Source: an uncultured bacterium (lineage in GTDB: Bacteria > Patescibacteriota > Gracilibacteria > Absconditabacterales > Absconditicoccaceae). Taken from it: 64,000 nt of DNA. The stretch's first letter is position 1, and each line of letters starts with the position of its first letter. The stretch covers positions 186,001 to 250,000 of the forward strand of contig CAMVNG010000002.1 in NCBI GenBank assembly GCA_947168815.1, read 5' to 3'. The notes under the pieces are model-generated. The model was not told the origin of the DNA and searched no databases. It was given only the letters and a program-made list of their open reading frames with translations. Shown in pieces: positions 32,134 to 41,647 of the stretch. The translations under genes were made by a program, and so were the position numbers.

Positions 32134-33003
32134 TTACTGTGCACTTGCATAGTTTTCTTCATTTGTAGGGTTTTTCTCTTCAATGAGTGTATTTAATCTC
32201 TTTGCTAGAGTTGATGGATCTGGCATATATGTTAATTCAAGATTTTTACCTCATTGAACACTTAAATCTCAATCTGTGTAAATACATAAATTTCAATATT
32301 TAAACAGAGCACTTATAATTCACTCTTTAGTTGATTTTATGACTTTTATTGAGGCAGAATTTATTTTTAGGGAATCGCTCTTAAAAAATCATTTTTGTCT
32401 GTAGGTCGTTAGTCAATCAATTGTACAGATATTGAACGTCATTTCATATTCTATTAATAGGTACATAACCCTATTTAAGAGGAATAGAAAAACTAAGTCG
32501 ATAAAGAGAATTCAAATTGCCACCGCAGCGCTTCAAAGTCAGGTTGTTTTAATATATATAAAAGGGAAACTAGCATTGAATATGAGTACTATAGTATGTA
32601 TTCAGAAAGTAAGAAAAGTACGTTTCATAAATTTATCAAATCATTTTTTCTTAATATCTAAGATTTTCTCAGGATTTTCAATATACTGAGTTTTAGATTT
32701 TGTCCAATAATTAATCCTTATTATAATTGATATTACAACAAAGAGGCACCAAGAGATAGTAGTGTAAGAATAAAAAATAGCTAAAACCCAAAAAGTAATT
32801 TTATGTTCTTCAAAAGTATGGATATAAATAGAATATAACATCAACATTAGCATGAAAATTGATAGGAGGGTGAGTGCTAGTGGAAGCAATAATTTTATCC
32901 AGTGTCTTTTTATAAGTAGAACTTTTCATTCTCAATATTTGTTAAACGCTTCATTAAGTTCCTCAATATCTAATTTTGTGTCAAATGATTCTAGAATCTT
33001 CAT
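32134..33003 (-). CDS. Membrane protein, paralogue 2 of a tandem pair
   Basis: 289 residues with the same plan as its neighbour: ESFDTKLDIEELNEAFNKYG start, HWIKLLLPLALTLLSI first helix, paired helices in the middle, and a C-terminal domain ending in a helical NxLIEEKNP tail. Shared positions include the KYGEGxVxLxKxHWIK motif. Both are UGA-rich. A terminator separates them, so they are expressed independently. Confidence 0.82.
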
Positions 33004-33141
33004 TCCTAATTAGATTAGTAGCATAAAGTAATATATTTATATAAATACTCTATATTTTTATTGAATAAAAATTCAAATGATACTAATATAATTTATTATG
33101 TTATTATTCAGATAAAATTTATGAAAAAAATATTAAAAAAT

Positions 33142-33170
33142 TTGCATTTATTTTATTTTTGTTATATAAT
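33142..33170 (+). promoter_or_regulatory. Consensus promoter of the large noncoding transcript
   Basis: TTGCAT (33142-33147), 17-base spacer, TATAAT (33165-33170). Confidence 0.75.
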
Positions 33171-33176
33171 AGTAAT

Positions 33177-33872
33177 GTCATCAAGAAGTGATAAGTTCTT
33201 CTTGTTGAAACAAAAGAGATCTTTAACAAAGTTTATGTAATGAGAATTGTTCTCCCTTTGCTTTAATTATCTTTGCTGAATGTGAAAATCATTCTATACT
33301 ATTATTTAAGAATAATACTTAGTAATTAATTTCTTTACTTTATTATTTGAATAGAGTAGAGGAGCGATGATTAAGGTTGATAGTATTCTTGAGTGGCTTT
33401 CTAAGATTTAAGCCTCAGATAACTAGTTTAAATGATTAGTTATTATATGAATACTCGATTCCAATTATCTTCTATAATTCTTATTACTTTATATTTCGCT
33501 TTAAAGTTGTAATAAGCATGATAATAACCTATTATTGTTACCTTATTAACAATTATGGAATATCAAGTATTTATAGAGGCAATGTTTAGAAAATATGGTT
33601 TTTCAGGCAATTCGATTCTAGTGTTGTTGGTTATATTTCTTATATCATGTGGGAGAGGTTCCTAGTAATGATAGTATATCCAACTCTTTAGATTTCTTTA
33701 TCTAAAGATAAAATATATTAGAGTTTGTTATCTCATGGAAATCTTCTTCTTTAGGTCTGCCTAAAGCATGAGATACTTATCAAGTTAATAGCTTGATGAG
33801 CTTAGTAGGCATCTACATAAACTTGATTTCTTGAGGAAATTTGAGGTAGATCAATCTTCTATCTCTTTTTTT
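33177..33872 (+). ncRNA. Large (~700 nt) structured noncoding RNA candidate
   Basis: A single unit from the promoter at 33142-33170 to the terminator GAGGTAGA/TCTATCTC plus seven T at 33843-33872. Even with UGA as sense, the longest frames are 21-39 codons and show no leader signals. Local pairing is strong and nested: AAGAAG/CTTCTT at the 5' end; ATTAC/GTAAT; AACTCT/AGAGTT enclosing TTTAGA/TCTAAA near 33690-33725; TCTCATG/CATGAGA enclosing CTTTAGG/CCTAAAG near 33733-33775; ATCAAG/CTTGAT near 33780. I find no RNase P, tmRNA or rRNA core motifs. The size and ornate structure recall OLE, GOLLD or ROOL RNAs, without recognisable identity. Confidence 0.7.
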
Positions 33873-33881
33873 ATTTTTAAA

Positions 33882-33911
33882 AATAAAACCCTCCAGAAAA
33901 CCAGAGGGTTA
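33882..33911 (-). terminator. Terminator of UGA-free gene 5
   Basis: AACCCTC pairs with GAGGGTT; leftward U-run. Confidence 0.8.
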
Positions 33912-33926
33912 AGCTTCTTGAATTGT

Positions 33927-34214
33927 TTAATAGGCATTAGCTAGCGAGGCAAGCTTAATCTCCATTGACTCATTTCCAAGACAGCAATTGCGCTGATCGA
34001 GAGTGATGAGCTCATAGTCGGGATACTCATCCTCAATGCGAATAATGGCGTTCTGAATGCCATTCTGCATTGACTCAATGAAACCACAGGCCTGGAGAAT
34101 GATCGAATCACCTTCAACTTTGCCCTTCTTTGTAACGCCTAGAACCTTTACCAGGCACTCTTCCTGTAGCTCTTTTGCTAATTCAGGAGAGAAAATAAAA
34201 TCACCTTGATCCAT
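33927..34214 (-). CDS. UGA-free cassette gene 5: 95-residue hypothetical protein
   Basis: MDQGDFIFSPELAKELQEEC start, a compact acidic protein with six cysteines or methionines and no membrane span; stop is UAA. AUG 34212-34214 is chosen because the class leader AACAAATACAAAC lies 15 bases upstream and a TTGCAA/TATAGA promoter (about 34263-34305) sits behind it; the frame stays open further upstream by chance. No family recognised. Confidence 0.75.
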   Translation of the reverse strand: MDQGDFIFSPELAKELQEECLVKVLGVTKKGKVEGDSIILQACGFIESMQNGIQNAIIRIEDEYPDYELITLDQRNCCLGNESMEIKLASLANAY

Positions 34215-34334
34215 GTTTTTGAAATTTAAGTTTGTATTTGTTTTTTTCTGTGATAGATAAATGACTATCACGACTTCTATACTAATCAATTATTAGAGTT
34301 ATTGCAAGCTCTTTTTCTATAAAATTTATATTTT

Positions 34335-34371
34335 TAAAAAAACGTAGCAATAAATACTATCACTACGTTTA
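34335..34371 (-). terminator. Terminator of UGA-free gene 6
   Basis: AAACGTAG pairs with CTACGTTT with a leftward U-run. Confidence 0.8.
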
Positions 34372-34377
34372 ATTTTC

Positions 34378-34833
34378 TTACTTCCAAAGTTCTTCTTCAA
34401 CTTCTGCCCGGGTGACTGTAACAGTATAACTTTTAAGAATGGAATATTCTTTATCCCTACTTTTTTTCTTATTCCTGTCGCCACACTTAATGATATTAAC
34501 CTTGTAGGTTTCAGGTTTGATTTCAACAATCTCTAAGATATCTACAGGGATTATTGATCTATTGAGATGCTGTTTTTGCTCCCTTTCACAAGCATCGTTT
34601 ACGAAGAAATCAAAAGTTGTAAGCCAGAGATCTTTAATATTTGTATAACGCTCGGGAATTTCACCACAGAGATTGCTACACAAACTATTAAATGTTTTGT
34701 CTGAGAAGTTGAACCATGTTCGGTTTGCCTCTTTCAATACTTTTTTGAGGAATATCTTCTTTCGAAGATAGAATCCACAAATCGATACTAATAAATACCG
34801 AAAGATCCATGTAAAATCTGAAAATTTTTTCAT
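34378..34833 (-). CDS. UGA-free cassette gene 6: hypothetical protein
   Basis: 151 residues, basic and cysteine-containing. A hydrophobic N-terminal segment (FRYLLVSICGFYL) may be one membrane span or signal anchor; the rest is soluble with NIIKCGDRNKKKSRD and an acidic end. No internal UGA, stop UAA. Leader GTAAACAAATACAGTAGCCT and promoter TTGAAT...TAAGATAAT match the cassette class. No family recognised. Confidence 0.75.
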   Translation of the reverse strand: MKKFSDFTWIFRYLLVSICGFYLRKKIFLKKVLKEANRTWFNFSDKTFNSLCSNLCGEIPERYTNIKDLWLTTFDFFVNDACEREQKQHLNRSIIPVDILEIVEIKPETYKVNIIKCGDRNKKKSRDKEYSILKSYTVTVTRAEVEEELWK

Positions 34834-34963
34834 AGGCTACTGTATTTGTTTACATCATTATCTTATTTAATACGTAAAATGAATTCAAGGTAATTTTAAA
34901 AATGATTGATTAATTTATAAATATAGCTAAAATTGAAATAGATTTATTTATAAACCAATAAAA

Positions 34964-35887
34964 ATGTTAAAAACATACGATTCACTTTCTGATATTTTTG
35001 ATTTAACAATAGCGAATAAGAAATACGTCCATATTGCAGAGAGAAATGCAGAAACTTTTTGAAACTATAAGCATAATTATATTGCGAATATCTTAAATTC
35101 TGATGAAAAAGATTTTGACGTCCCTTGAGATTTAAAGAAAATGGAGGAATCATTAATCAAAAAAGAAGAGTTGATGAAAAAGATTCCATTCAATCTTGTT
35201 TCTAAGCTTATTCAATTAAATTATTGAGATGTTTCTAAAAATGAGAAAAAGTTGATTTCTTATCTACAAGAAAATGATAATCAGGATATTGTTACTGAGA
35301 TTTATGATTTTATAAACCATATCCAACAGGATTTTGAACATGCATTATCACAATATGAAAGTTTATTAAAATGAAAGGATATAGAAGATTTGGATAAGCC
35401 ACTTAAATATGAGAATTCACCTAAAATTAAAGAAAACGAGTATGAAGCTAGAGAATATTGAATTAAAAAGTGACTATGGACTTTCGGTAATGTTATAATT
35501 AATGAGGCTACTAATTATGATATGGAAACTCTTGCTGAATCGATTTGAATTCATCAAGATGAATTAGAGAATCTCTTAAAAATTGAGAATAAAGAGATAA
35601 TCGAAAAGCTTCATATTCGGATTTATAGAATGAGTATTAAATATAAGGATTATGCAGAACTCTATAAATGGATTGCTGAATGAAAGGAATATGAAGATAA
35701 GGCTCTATGAATTAAGGATTATTCAGAGCTATATCCAACAAAAATAGATGCCACTCTTGAGAGAGAAAGCATTAAAGTACCATTAGAAACATACGAAAAA
35801 AATAATGAAAGTAGTACTAAAAAAGATGATGATGCTAAAGAATCTAATAAATCATTTTGGAGAAGAATATTAGATCGATTTAAATAG
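34964..35887 (+). CDS. Helical hypothetical protein
   Basis: 307 residues, predicted almost all helix (LIQLNYGDVSKNEKKLISYL, NHIQQDFEHALSQYESLL), with repeat-like spacing in the second half (KDYAELYKWIAEGKEYEDKA, KDYSELYPTKIDA) that resembles TPR or Sel1-type repeats. Tail is charged. Typical UGA-rich code-25 gene between two UGA-free cassettes. Function unknown. Confidence 0.78.
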
Positions 35888-35907
35888 AGTAGTTAATTGG
35901 TAAGTAT

Positions 35908-35937
35908 ACACTTAGCTTACACGCTAAGTGTTTTTTA
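35908..35937 (+). terminator. Terminator of the helical protein gene
   Basis: ACACTTAGC pairs with GCTAAGTGT, then six T. Confidence 0.85.
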
Positions 35938-36012
35938 ATTAAAATTAAAAAAAATATTGCTATTTGTATATAAAATGATATAGTATTCTTTGTCTAACAA
36001 ATACAAAGAGAT

Positions 36013-36402
36013 ATGAAAAAAAAGTTTAATTTAATTCTTACAGATTCGATGCTCAAACGAGCAAAGAAAATGGGAGTGTCATTGGAGCTCCTTAGAGTAA
36101 ATCGAGTTCGAGTCACATCAAATGGCTCAAGTTACACCCCTAAGACGTTTGTAGATCTTCTCAGTCTCATCGTAAAGGGAAACCCAGACTTTACAATCTC
36201 TGATGTGAAATTTGGAAAGGATGACTGCTTAGTTTACACTCTGAAATTCAGACCTCTCTATGAGGTTGCTTATGAGGAGTCAAAAGCTCTTATGAAAAGT
36301 TATCTTTCAAACTTTTCTTCTGAGGTTGAACAAGTTCTACGGGGTGCGAGTCTTACAACGAGGAAGAATGTGTTCGCGCTCATTGATAATTTCAAAATCT
36401 AA
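36013..36402 (+). CDS. UGA-free cassette gene 7: hypothetical protein
   Basis: 129 residues, basic N-terminus (MKKKFNLILTDSMLKRAKKM), then VNRVRVTSNGSSYTPKTFVD; no membrane span. Stop is UAA followed at once by UGA. CGA arginine and GGA glycine are frequent. Leader GTCTAACAAATACAAAGAGAT directly precedes AUG, with a TATAGTAT -10 box. No family recognised; the basic start could bind nucleic acid. Confidence 0.75.
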   Translation: MKKKFNLILTDSMLKRAKKMGVSLELLRVNRVRVTSNGSSYTPKTFVDLLSLIVKGNPDFTISDVKFGKDDCLVYTLKFRPLYEVAYEESKALMKSYLSNFSSEVEQVLRGASLTTRKNVFALIDNFKI

Positions 36403-36425
36403 TGAACTTTTTCTGAGGTAAAAAC

Positions 36426-36456
36426 AGGAGAGTTGGTGTTACTGACCCTCCTTTTT
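36426..36456 (+). terminator. Possible terminator of UGA-free gene 7
   Basis: GGAG and CTCC flank a long loop before a T-run; weaker than the others. Confidence 0.45.
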
Positions 36457-36506
36457 AAAATTAAAAAAATTTTGCTTTTTTAATATTTTGTGAATATACT
36501 TAATTA

Positions 36507-36649
36507 ACATTAGTTATCTAATGTAGTCTTTGTCTTTATTACCAAGGGCAAAAACAAAAACAAAAAATACACTTTACTAACAAACAACACCTCAGTCTTG
36601 GTAATACTTCAGAGCAGATTTACCCTAGTGATTGCACTTAGGGTTTTTC
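36507..36649 (+). ncRNA. ORF-less transcript with cassette-type A/C leader
   Basis: Promoter TTGCTT (36472-36477), 17 bases, TATACT (36495-36500). The transcript has hairpin ACATTA/TAATGT, a 10-bp stem TATTACCAAG (36537-36546) with CTTGGTAATA (36597-36606), and a terminator ACCCTA/TAGGGT plus T-run. The loop (36547-36592) is almost pure A and C with repeated AAAAAC units, the same sequence type as the leaders of the UGA-free genes. No AUG-led ORF exists. It is either a regulatory RNA related to those leaders or a cassette that lost its gene. Confidence 0.65.
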
Positions 36650-36653
36650 TTTT

Positions 36654-37289
36654 TTATCAAAGATAAGGATTAATTTTTAGAATATCTCAATAAGTCATCA
36701 CTTCTCAATGTCATGGATAGACTTTGGTATCTAATGGAAATCAAAGTTTCTTAATTTTTGCAATTGATTCCTGCATCTTTTTAGTATCTCAAGTAGGTGT
36801 TGATAGTGTTCAAATACTATCCATTAAAATCATATCTCAAGAAAAAAGAATTCATTCTTCTTTTAAATTGTACATACTACATCAATCGGTATGTCATGGA
36901 GTATGTATAAGATTAAAAGTTAATCAATTAAGGGTATACTCTCCTTCTCAAATAAGTTGCACTTCGCTCTGTATGGTTATTTCTTTGTCTCAAACTAATA
37001 ATGAGCAATTTAAATATGTATCATGAAGTAATTCTTCATCATCTTTATGAATAAAAATTTTAGCAGTTGGAAATATCTTAGTATAAGTATCTACCTCTCT
37101 TATGTGATCTCCATGTCAGTGGGTTAATAATATTCATTCAATTCCTCAAATTTTTCTTATATAATTCACAACCTTAAGACTATAAAATCATGGATCAATT
37201 AATATGTTTCAGTTCTTTGAACTTAAAACATATAGATTTGAACTAAAGATTTCTGAATTTATAAAACATTTTACCTCGGTATTATTCAT
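36654..37289 (-). CDS. Metallo-beta-lactamase-fold hydrolase (glyoxalase II type)
   Basis: 211 residues. The HxHxDH metal motif is LLTHGHGDHIREV near residue 57, followed by HTPGHTDGCSMYN, then FSGDMILMDSIG and YPGHGE, which complete the two-zinc site in the usual order. Glycines in HGHGDH, PGHT and SGD are UGA. Likely a small thioester or lactone hydrolase in the cytoplasm. Monocistronic. Confidence 0.93.
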
Positions 37290-37403
37290 AGCTTATGATA
37301 GTCTAAAAACTGAAATTAGTATTAGTAAAATATTGTTTATATACAATTGAAATATTCCTCAATTTTGATATGTTATGAAACAGTTTATATATTATTTTCC
37401 AAT

Positions 37404-38003
37404 ATGCTTCGTTATCAACCAATTATGACTTATATACTTATAGCCATTAATGTAATTATTTTTGTTATAGAGTTCTTCTTCTGAGGATCGACCAATACGG
37501 ATGTAGCTTATAGCTTTTGAGCTATGTATACACCAGCAATAATCGAACAACCACGAAGAATGTTTACGGCAATGTTTCTTCACTTTTGATGAACACATAT
37601 CTTCATGAATATGTATGCGTTATATTCCATTGGACCTCTAATGGAAAAAGTATTATGAAAATGGAAGTATTTGATAGTATATCTTTTGAGTTGAATTTCA
37701 TGAAATCTATTAGTTTATTTCTGGGAAAGCTTTACTTGAGTATATTCTCTTGGAGCTTGAGCAAGTGGCGCAATCTTTGGTTTGTTATGATGAATTTTGG
37801 CATTTGTTCTTATTCTTAGAAGTGAATCAAAGCAGGTGAATGTTAAAGAAGTAGTAATCTCTATATTATTCTCATTAGCTCCTTGATTCTTAGTTCAATG
37901 AATATCATTAACAGCTCATATTTGAGGACTTATCTGATGATTTATTACAACATATATTATTCTACTAATAAGAAAGCTTAAAAGAAAAAGTTTAGAATCT
38001 TAA
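37404..38003 (+). CDS. Rhomboid-family intramembrane serine protease
   Basis: 199 residues, six membrane helices. After a first helix comes FLHFGGTHIFMNMYALYSIG (HxxxN motif of helix 2), then VYSLGASGAIFGLLGG with the catalytic Ser (GASG; the first glycine is UGA) and the partner His in TAHIGGLIGG. All marks of a minimal rhomboid are present. It cleaves membrane proteins within the bilayer; substrate unknown. The next gene (PAP2) starts 10 bases after the UAA, so they form an operon. Confidence 0.94.
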
Positions 38004-38013
38004 AATATTATAG

Positions 38014-38634
38014 ATGTCTTTTATAAAGAATTATTGGAAACAGCTTTTGTTAGCAGTCTTTTTAATGTGATTCACATTACTTGCTTTTCTTGTTATAACA
38101 ACCCCGGTCTTAGAAGTTGATACAATATTCTATAATACTTTGATGAAACTTTCTTCATATAGTTGGACTTCGTTTTTCCTTTTTTTTACGTTTCTTTGAA
38201 GTACTTATATGATTATCGCAGTTGCATTATTAACAACGATTCTGTTTTTTATTAAGAAAAAATACAAGCGATATACAGTTTTGAGCTTTTTAACTCCAGC
38301 AATAGTATATTTAGTAAATTGTACAATTAAGAATATTGTTCAAAGGCCAAGACCGAATATCCTGAGATTAGTACAAGAAACTGATTACAGTTTTCCATCA
38401 TGACATACAATGGAGTCTTTAGCAGTTTATGGATTATTAATTGTTTTTTGTTTATTAAATATAAAAAATAGAAGCCTAAAGTATTGAATAGCTTCTATTA
38501 TTGTTATTATAATAACCTGTATCGCATTAAGTAGGATTTATTTATGAGTACATTATTTTACCGATATTCTTTGATGACTCCTTCTTTCTTGATCATATCT
38601 CTTATTAATTAATATCTTTTCTAAGCAGGATTAA
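38014..38634 (+). CDS. PAP2-family membrane phosphatase
   Basis: 206 residues, five or six helices. The three phosphatase motifs are visible: KNIVQRPRPN, PSGHTMES and SRIYLGVHYFTDILGG (the glycines of PSGH and the last GG are UGA). Family members dephosphorylate undecaprenyl pyrophosphate or phosphatidic acid. Its stop overlaps the stop of the convergent HAD gene by four bases. Confidence 0.93.
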
Positions 38635-39215
38635 TCAAATAATTCAGGTGTGATATCATCCCAGGAATTAACTCTTTTAAGTAGCTCATTATCTTTTATA
38701 TCTTTATTCCAAGGCTTATCTAAGAGAATCCCCTTTATTCAAGCAGAATTTACATCAAGGAGATTATTTATGCTATCATCAATTAAATAGCTAATTCATA
38801 GTTCTTTACAAAGTTGAGACTTAGATTTTTCGTTTTCTTTAAATTGATTCATGAATAAGAAATCAGAAAAGATTCAAGGGAAATGGTCTTCCACCCATTT
38901 CTTAGTTTGTTTCTCAAATTGAGTTGCTCTTGCTGTTACAACAATTAATTTGAAACCTTTTTCTTTCATGGTTCTTAATTTATTAAGTGCTCACTTAACA
39001 GGTTTACAATCATAAAACTTTTCAGAATCGAAAAATGAGAAAAAGATTCTTATTCATTCTTCCTTAGTTATATTTATCTTTTTTACATCCCATAAGAAAT
39101 AAGATGAAATATCTTCTTTTTTGATATTCTTTTCAATAAATGGGGAATATTTTAATAGTTCATCAATAGTTTCACACAAGACTTCATCACAATCTACTCA
39201 AATACAAATACTCAT
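38631..39215 (-). CDS. HAD-superfamily phosphatase, 5'-nucleotidase-like
   Basis: 194 residues. Motif I IGVDCDEVLCET (Asp-x-Asp; the first Gly is UGA), motif II LIVVTAR, and motif IV LIDDSINNLL. The plan matches NT5C/YqfW-type small HAD phosphatases that act on nucleotides. It may share substrates with nucleotide metabolism genes in the window. Shares its 3' end with the PAP2 gene. Confidence 0.88.
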
Positions 39216-39279
39216 AATGTGTTGCAATATTTAAATCATATGAAACTCTTATACTAAAATTTGATAAGAAATCCAAATA

Positions 39280-39312
39280 AAAAAAGAGAATCAATCTTGA
39301 TTCTCTTCTTTT
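39280..39312 (-). terminator. Terminator of the DUF-type membrane gene
   Basis: AGAGAATCA pairs with TGATTCTCT; strong leftward U-run. Confidence 0.8.
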
Positions 39313-39365
39313 AAGTTTATATTATAAATTATTCAAGAATTTCATCACCTGATTCTTCTATGTCG

Positions 39366-40085
39366 CTAGGCATCTTCATCTTCAACAGCTTCTTCAATTT
39401 CTTCTACAGGTTCAACATCTGAAACTACTTCAGAGTCGCTTTCTGATGTAATATCTAATGTTATTGGAAATTCAGCAGCTTCTTCATCATTTAATGCTGC
39501 ATTACTATCATCAATTAATTTTTGTAAATCTTCTTCACTTAATCATTGAACTTGTTGTTCATAAGTATCTAATGAGTTACTTATTCCTTGTTGTATGATT
39601 GAGAAGAAAATGTATCCAAATTTTTCAATACTATTTTTTCAAGTTGTAGCATCAAAGATTTCGTCAAAATTTGCTCATGAAAGACTTTCAGCTATATTAT
39701 TGAATTCTTCATTTGCAATAGCTTTAAAGAGATCTTCATTCATGTTGTCGAATCTTTTAGCTTCGTTTTGAGCTTCAATCCAAGTAGTGAATTCTTGTGC
39801 TGGAGCTTTAATGCTACTCCAAAGATATGCTATACATCAAAAGATTGCTCAAAAAATACATCCAGGAATTAATACTGCAACCCAAGCTTTCCCTCTAGGT
39901 TTGAAGAATAATCAAATGATTCCAAGGATGAATCAAATAATAAGAAGAGGAATTGCGAATCAAATTCAAATAATAGTAATTAGAAGTACTAATCACACAA
40001 TACTAAAAATCATACCGATAAGAGCAACTGTATTCTTTTCTTTTGTTGCTACATTGTTTGTTTCAACATTGTTTGTTTCTTCCAT
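39366..40085 (-). CDS. Small membrane protein with acidic tail, possible C-terminal frameshift
   Basis: 239 residues. Two or three hydrophobic helices (LIGMIFSIVGLVLLITIIGI; WVAVLIPGCIFGAIFG) follow an Asn/Thr-rich start; a helical domain and a very acidic C-tail end at UAG 39366-39368. One base later, in the +1 frame, the sequence continues as a plausible acidic tail (SDIEESGDEILE) to UAA at 39329-39331. This may be a lost or programmed frameshift or chance. Family not recognised. Confidence 0.78.
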
Positions 40086-40200
40086 GAAAAACATATAAAA
40101 AATAAAAATTTATCAGTTAATAAATATGTTTTCTAATGATAAAATCAATAGAAAGTTGGTTTTAAGACGAAACTATTATAATAGATTAAAATTTTTTAAT

Positions 40201-40240
40201 AAAAAAAAGCTAGTATATCCATGAAGAATATACTAGCTTA
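40201..40240 (-). terminator. Terminator of the HU gene
   Basis: AAGCTAGTATAT pairs with ATATACTAGCTT followed by a leftward run of eight U. Confidence 0.88.
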
Positions 40241-40258
40241 GATTTTTTTGTGCTATAA

Positions 40259-40534
40259 TTATTTAACAGCAGCTTTGAAATCTGAACCAGCTTTGAAAGT
40301 AACAACATTCATTGCAGGGATCTTAATTTTTTGAGAAGGATTTTGAGGATTAACTCCAGTTCTAGCCTTTCTCTTAGAAGCCTTGAATGTTCCGAATCCT
40401 TGGATTCTTACTTCACCATTTTTCTTAACACCTTTCATTACGTTTTCGATGAAGCAGTTAACTAATTCTCCAGCTAATTTCTTAGAAACTCCTAATTCAC
40501 TAGCTAAGCTTTCTGTTAATTGAGTTTTTGTCAT
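40259..40534 (-). CDS. hup: HU-family DNA-binding protein
   Basis: 91 residues, normal length. Seen: TKTQLTESLASELG, KKNGEVRIQGFGTF, and the DNA-clasping arm with ARTGVNPQNPSQKI then KIPAMNVVTFKAG. Histone-like dimer that bends DNA. It has no UGA codon, although its leader and context look like the recoded genes; with only about nine glycines this may reflect high expression rather than foreign origin. Upstream TTGAAT...TATAAG promoter. Confidence 0.96.
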   Translation of the reverse strand: MTKTQLTESLASELGVSKKLAGELVNCFIENVMKGVKKNGEVRIQGFGTFKASKRKARTGVNPQNPSQKIKIPAMNVVTFKAGSDFKAAVK

Positions 40535-40688
40535 TTGAATAATTGTTATAAGAAATAAAATATTATAACGTAAGTCCTTATAAGTTATTTAGTATAAAAT
40601 TCAAGAGAAAATGTATCTTTTTTGCACTTTTTTTGAGATTTTGTGGCCTAGTACCTGTTTAGTGACCGAAAATATTAGGTCTCATAAT

Positions 40689-40758
40689 AGAAAAAGTTCC
40701 GCGTCATCTCGACGCAGAACTTACAGATCCAATAGCAATTAGTAAATTACCTAACTGC
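40689..40758 (-). ncRNA. Candidate ~70-nt small RNA
   Basis: Leftward TTGCTT (40789-40794), 17 bases, TATAAT (40766-40771), then a 70-nt unit without ORF ending in AAGTTCTGCGTC/GACGCGGAACTT with a U-run. The hairpin is much richer in GC than the surroundings. It could also be the 3' end of the upstream 108-residue gene's mRNA, but it has its own promoter. Confidence 0.55.
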
Positions 40759-40811
40759 CAAAACTATTATATATGAAACGTTGTTAAAAAGCAATAAATA
40801 TTTCTTTGACT

Positions 40812-41138
40812 CTAATATTTTCAAGTAGCTTTTACTACTACATAATAGTGATATAATGTTGAAAGCATTAGGAAACATCATCAAATAATCATAAACCATA
40901 TTGAAGTTTTTCCTTCGGCGAACTTGAAATTTGTTTGATGTTCTAGAATAAATCATAAAACAATGCTAACAAGGAAAAGAATAATTGCAGCAATTGTTAT
41001 AACTCTAATGGTCTTAAACTTCTTTAAATAGAGTTCCTTTTCTTTTTTAGTGAAACTAGCTTTTTTGCTATTAATTCTAATTGAAAAAAGTCAGAGGAGT
41101 AAAAAGAAAATCATGAAAATGGCTATTTGTGGCGTCAT
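40812..41138 (-). CDS. Small three-helix membrane protein
   Basis: 108 residues: helix 1 IAIFMIFFLLLGLFSI, a basic loop (NSKKASFTKKEKELYLKK), helix 2 VITIAAIILFLVSIVL and helix 3 IWFMIIGGCFLMLSTLY. Ends at UAG 40812-40814. Four UGA glycines confirm the recoded class. No family recognised. Confidence 0.75.
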
Positions 41139-41214
41139 TGTTTGTAGTTAATATAAAGATATCTTCTATATAGTATTACTATCTTATTTTTCAAGTATTT
41201 AAAGTTTTCTAAAA

Positions 41215-41238
41215 TAAAAAACCGATATTATTCGGTTC
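41215..41238 (-). terminator. Terminator of the GNAT gene
   Basis: AACCGA pairs with TCGGTT with a leftward U-run. Confidence 0.75.
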
Positions 41239-41258
41239 TTCATATATAATAGATACTT

Positions 41259-41564
41259 TTATAATTCCATCTTCATTACATATCATTTATTATCTCCTAT
41301 TGCATATTTATCAATAGTTTCAAATCAAAGTCTCTCAAACCAATCTTTTAATTCTTCTGTTCACATTCATTCTTCTTCATCAAAAGATAATGCTGAGAAT
41401 TCAATAAGATCTACATCAAGATTATTTGCTTCATCGATAAGCATTCACATTAATTTTGTTGCAGTTCATTGTCTTCTTTCTTCGTGTACATAGAGAGATA
41501 ATACAAGCAGAATATTACCTTCAACTAAGTACTCAAGAGATCAATCTTTATAAGTAAGTTTCAT
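41259..41564 (-). CDS. GNAT-family N-acetyltransferase
   Basis: 101 residues, a minimal GNAT core. Beta4 and the acetyl-CoA loop read LLVLSLYVHEERRQGTATKL (RRQGTA fits the Q/RxxGxG/A motif; its Gly is UGA); then a helix MLIDEA, and the C-terminal LKDWFERLGFETIDKY with the usual Tyr. It lacks the N-terminal strands of full GNATs. Substrate unknown. Confidence 0.87.
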
Positions 41565-41647
41565 GGTAATAAATTTATAGTATAAAACTTTTTTCTATTT
41601 ACTATTAGAGCATAAAATTTCAAGTAAAAATTTCTCAAAATTTTTTA

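Noticed and set aside
33121-33240. A 39-codon frame overlapping the promoter and start of the 700-nt RNA
   Set aside because: It runs across the -35 and -10 boxes, has no independent support and ends early; treated as chance.
33177-33872. RNase P RNA, tmRNA or rRNA fragment as identity of the 700-nt unit
   Set aside because: The conserved GAGGAAAGUCC core, the tmRNA acceptor end and any rRNA core segments are not visible; the unit stays unclassified.
40259-40534. HU gene as a member of the UGA-free cassette class
   Set aside because: It lacks UGA, but it has no A/C-type leader, few glycines and a normal housekeeping role; high expression explains it equally well.
40855-40965. Apparent small RNA with a long closing stem (AACATCA...TGATGTT)
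   Set aside because: It lies inside a 108-codon membrane-protein gene once UGA is read as glycine.
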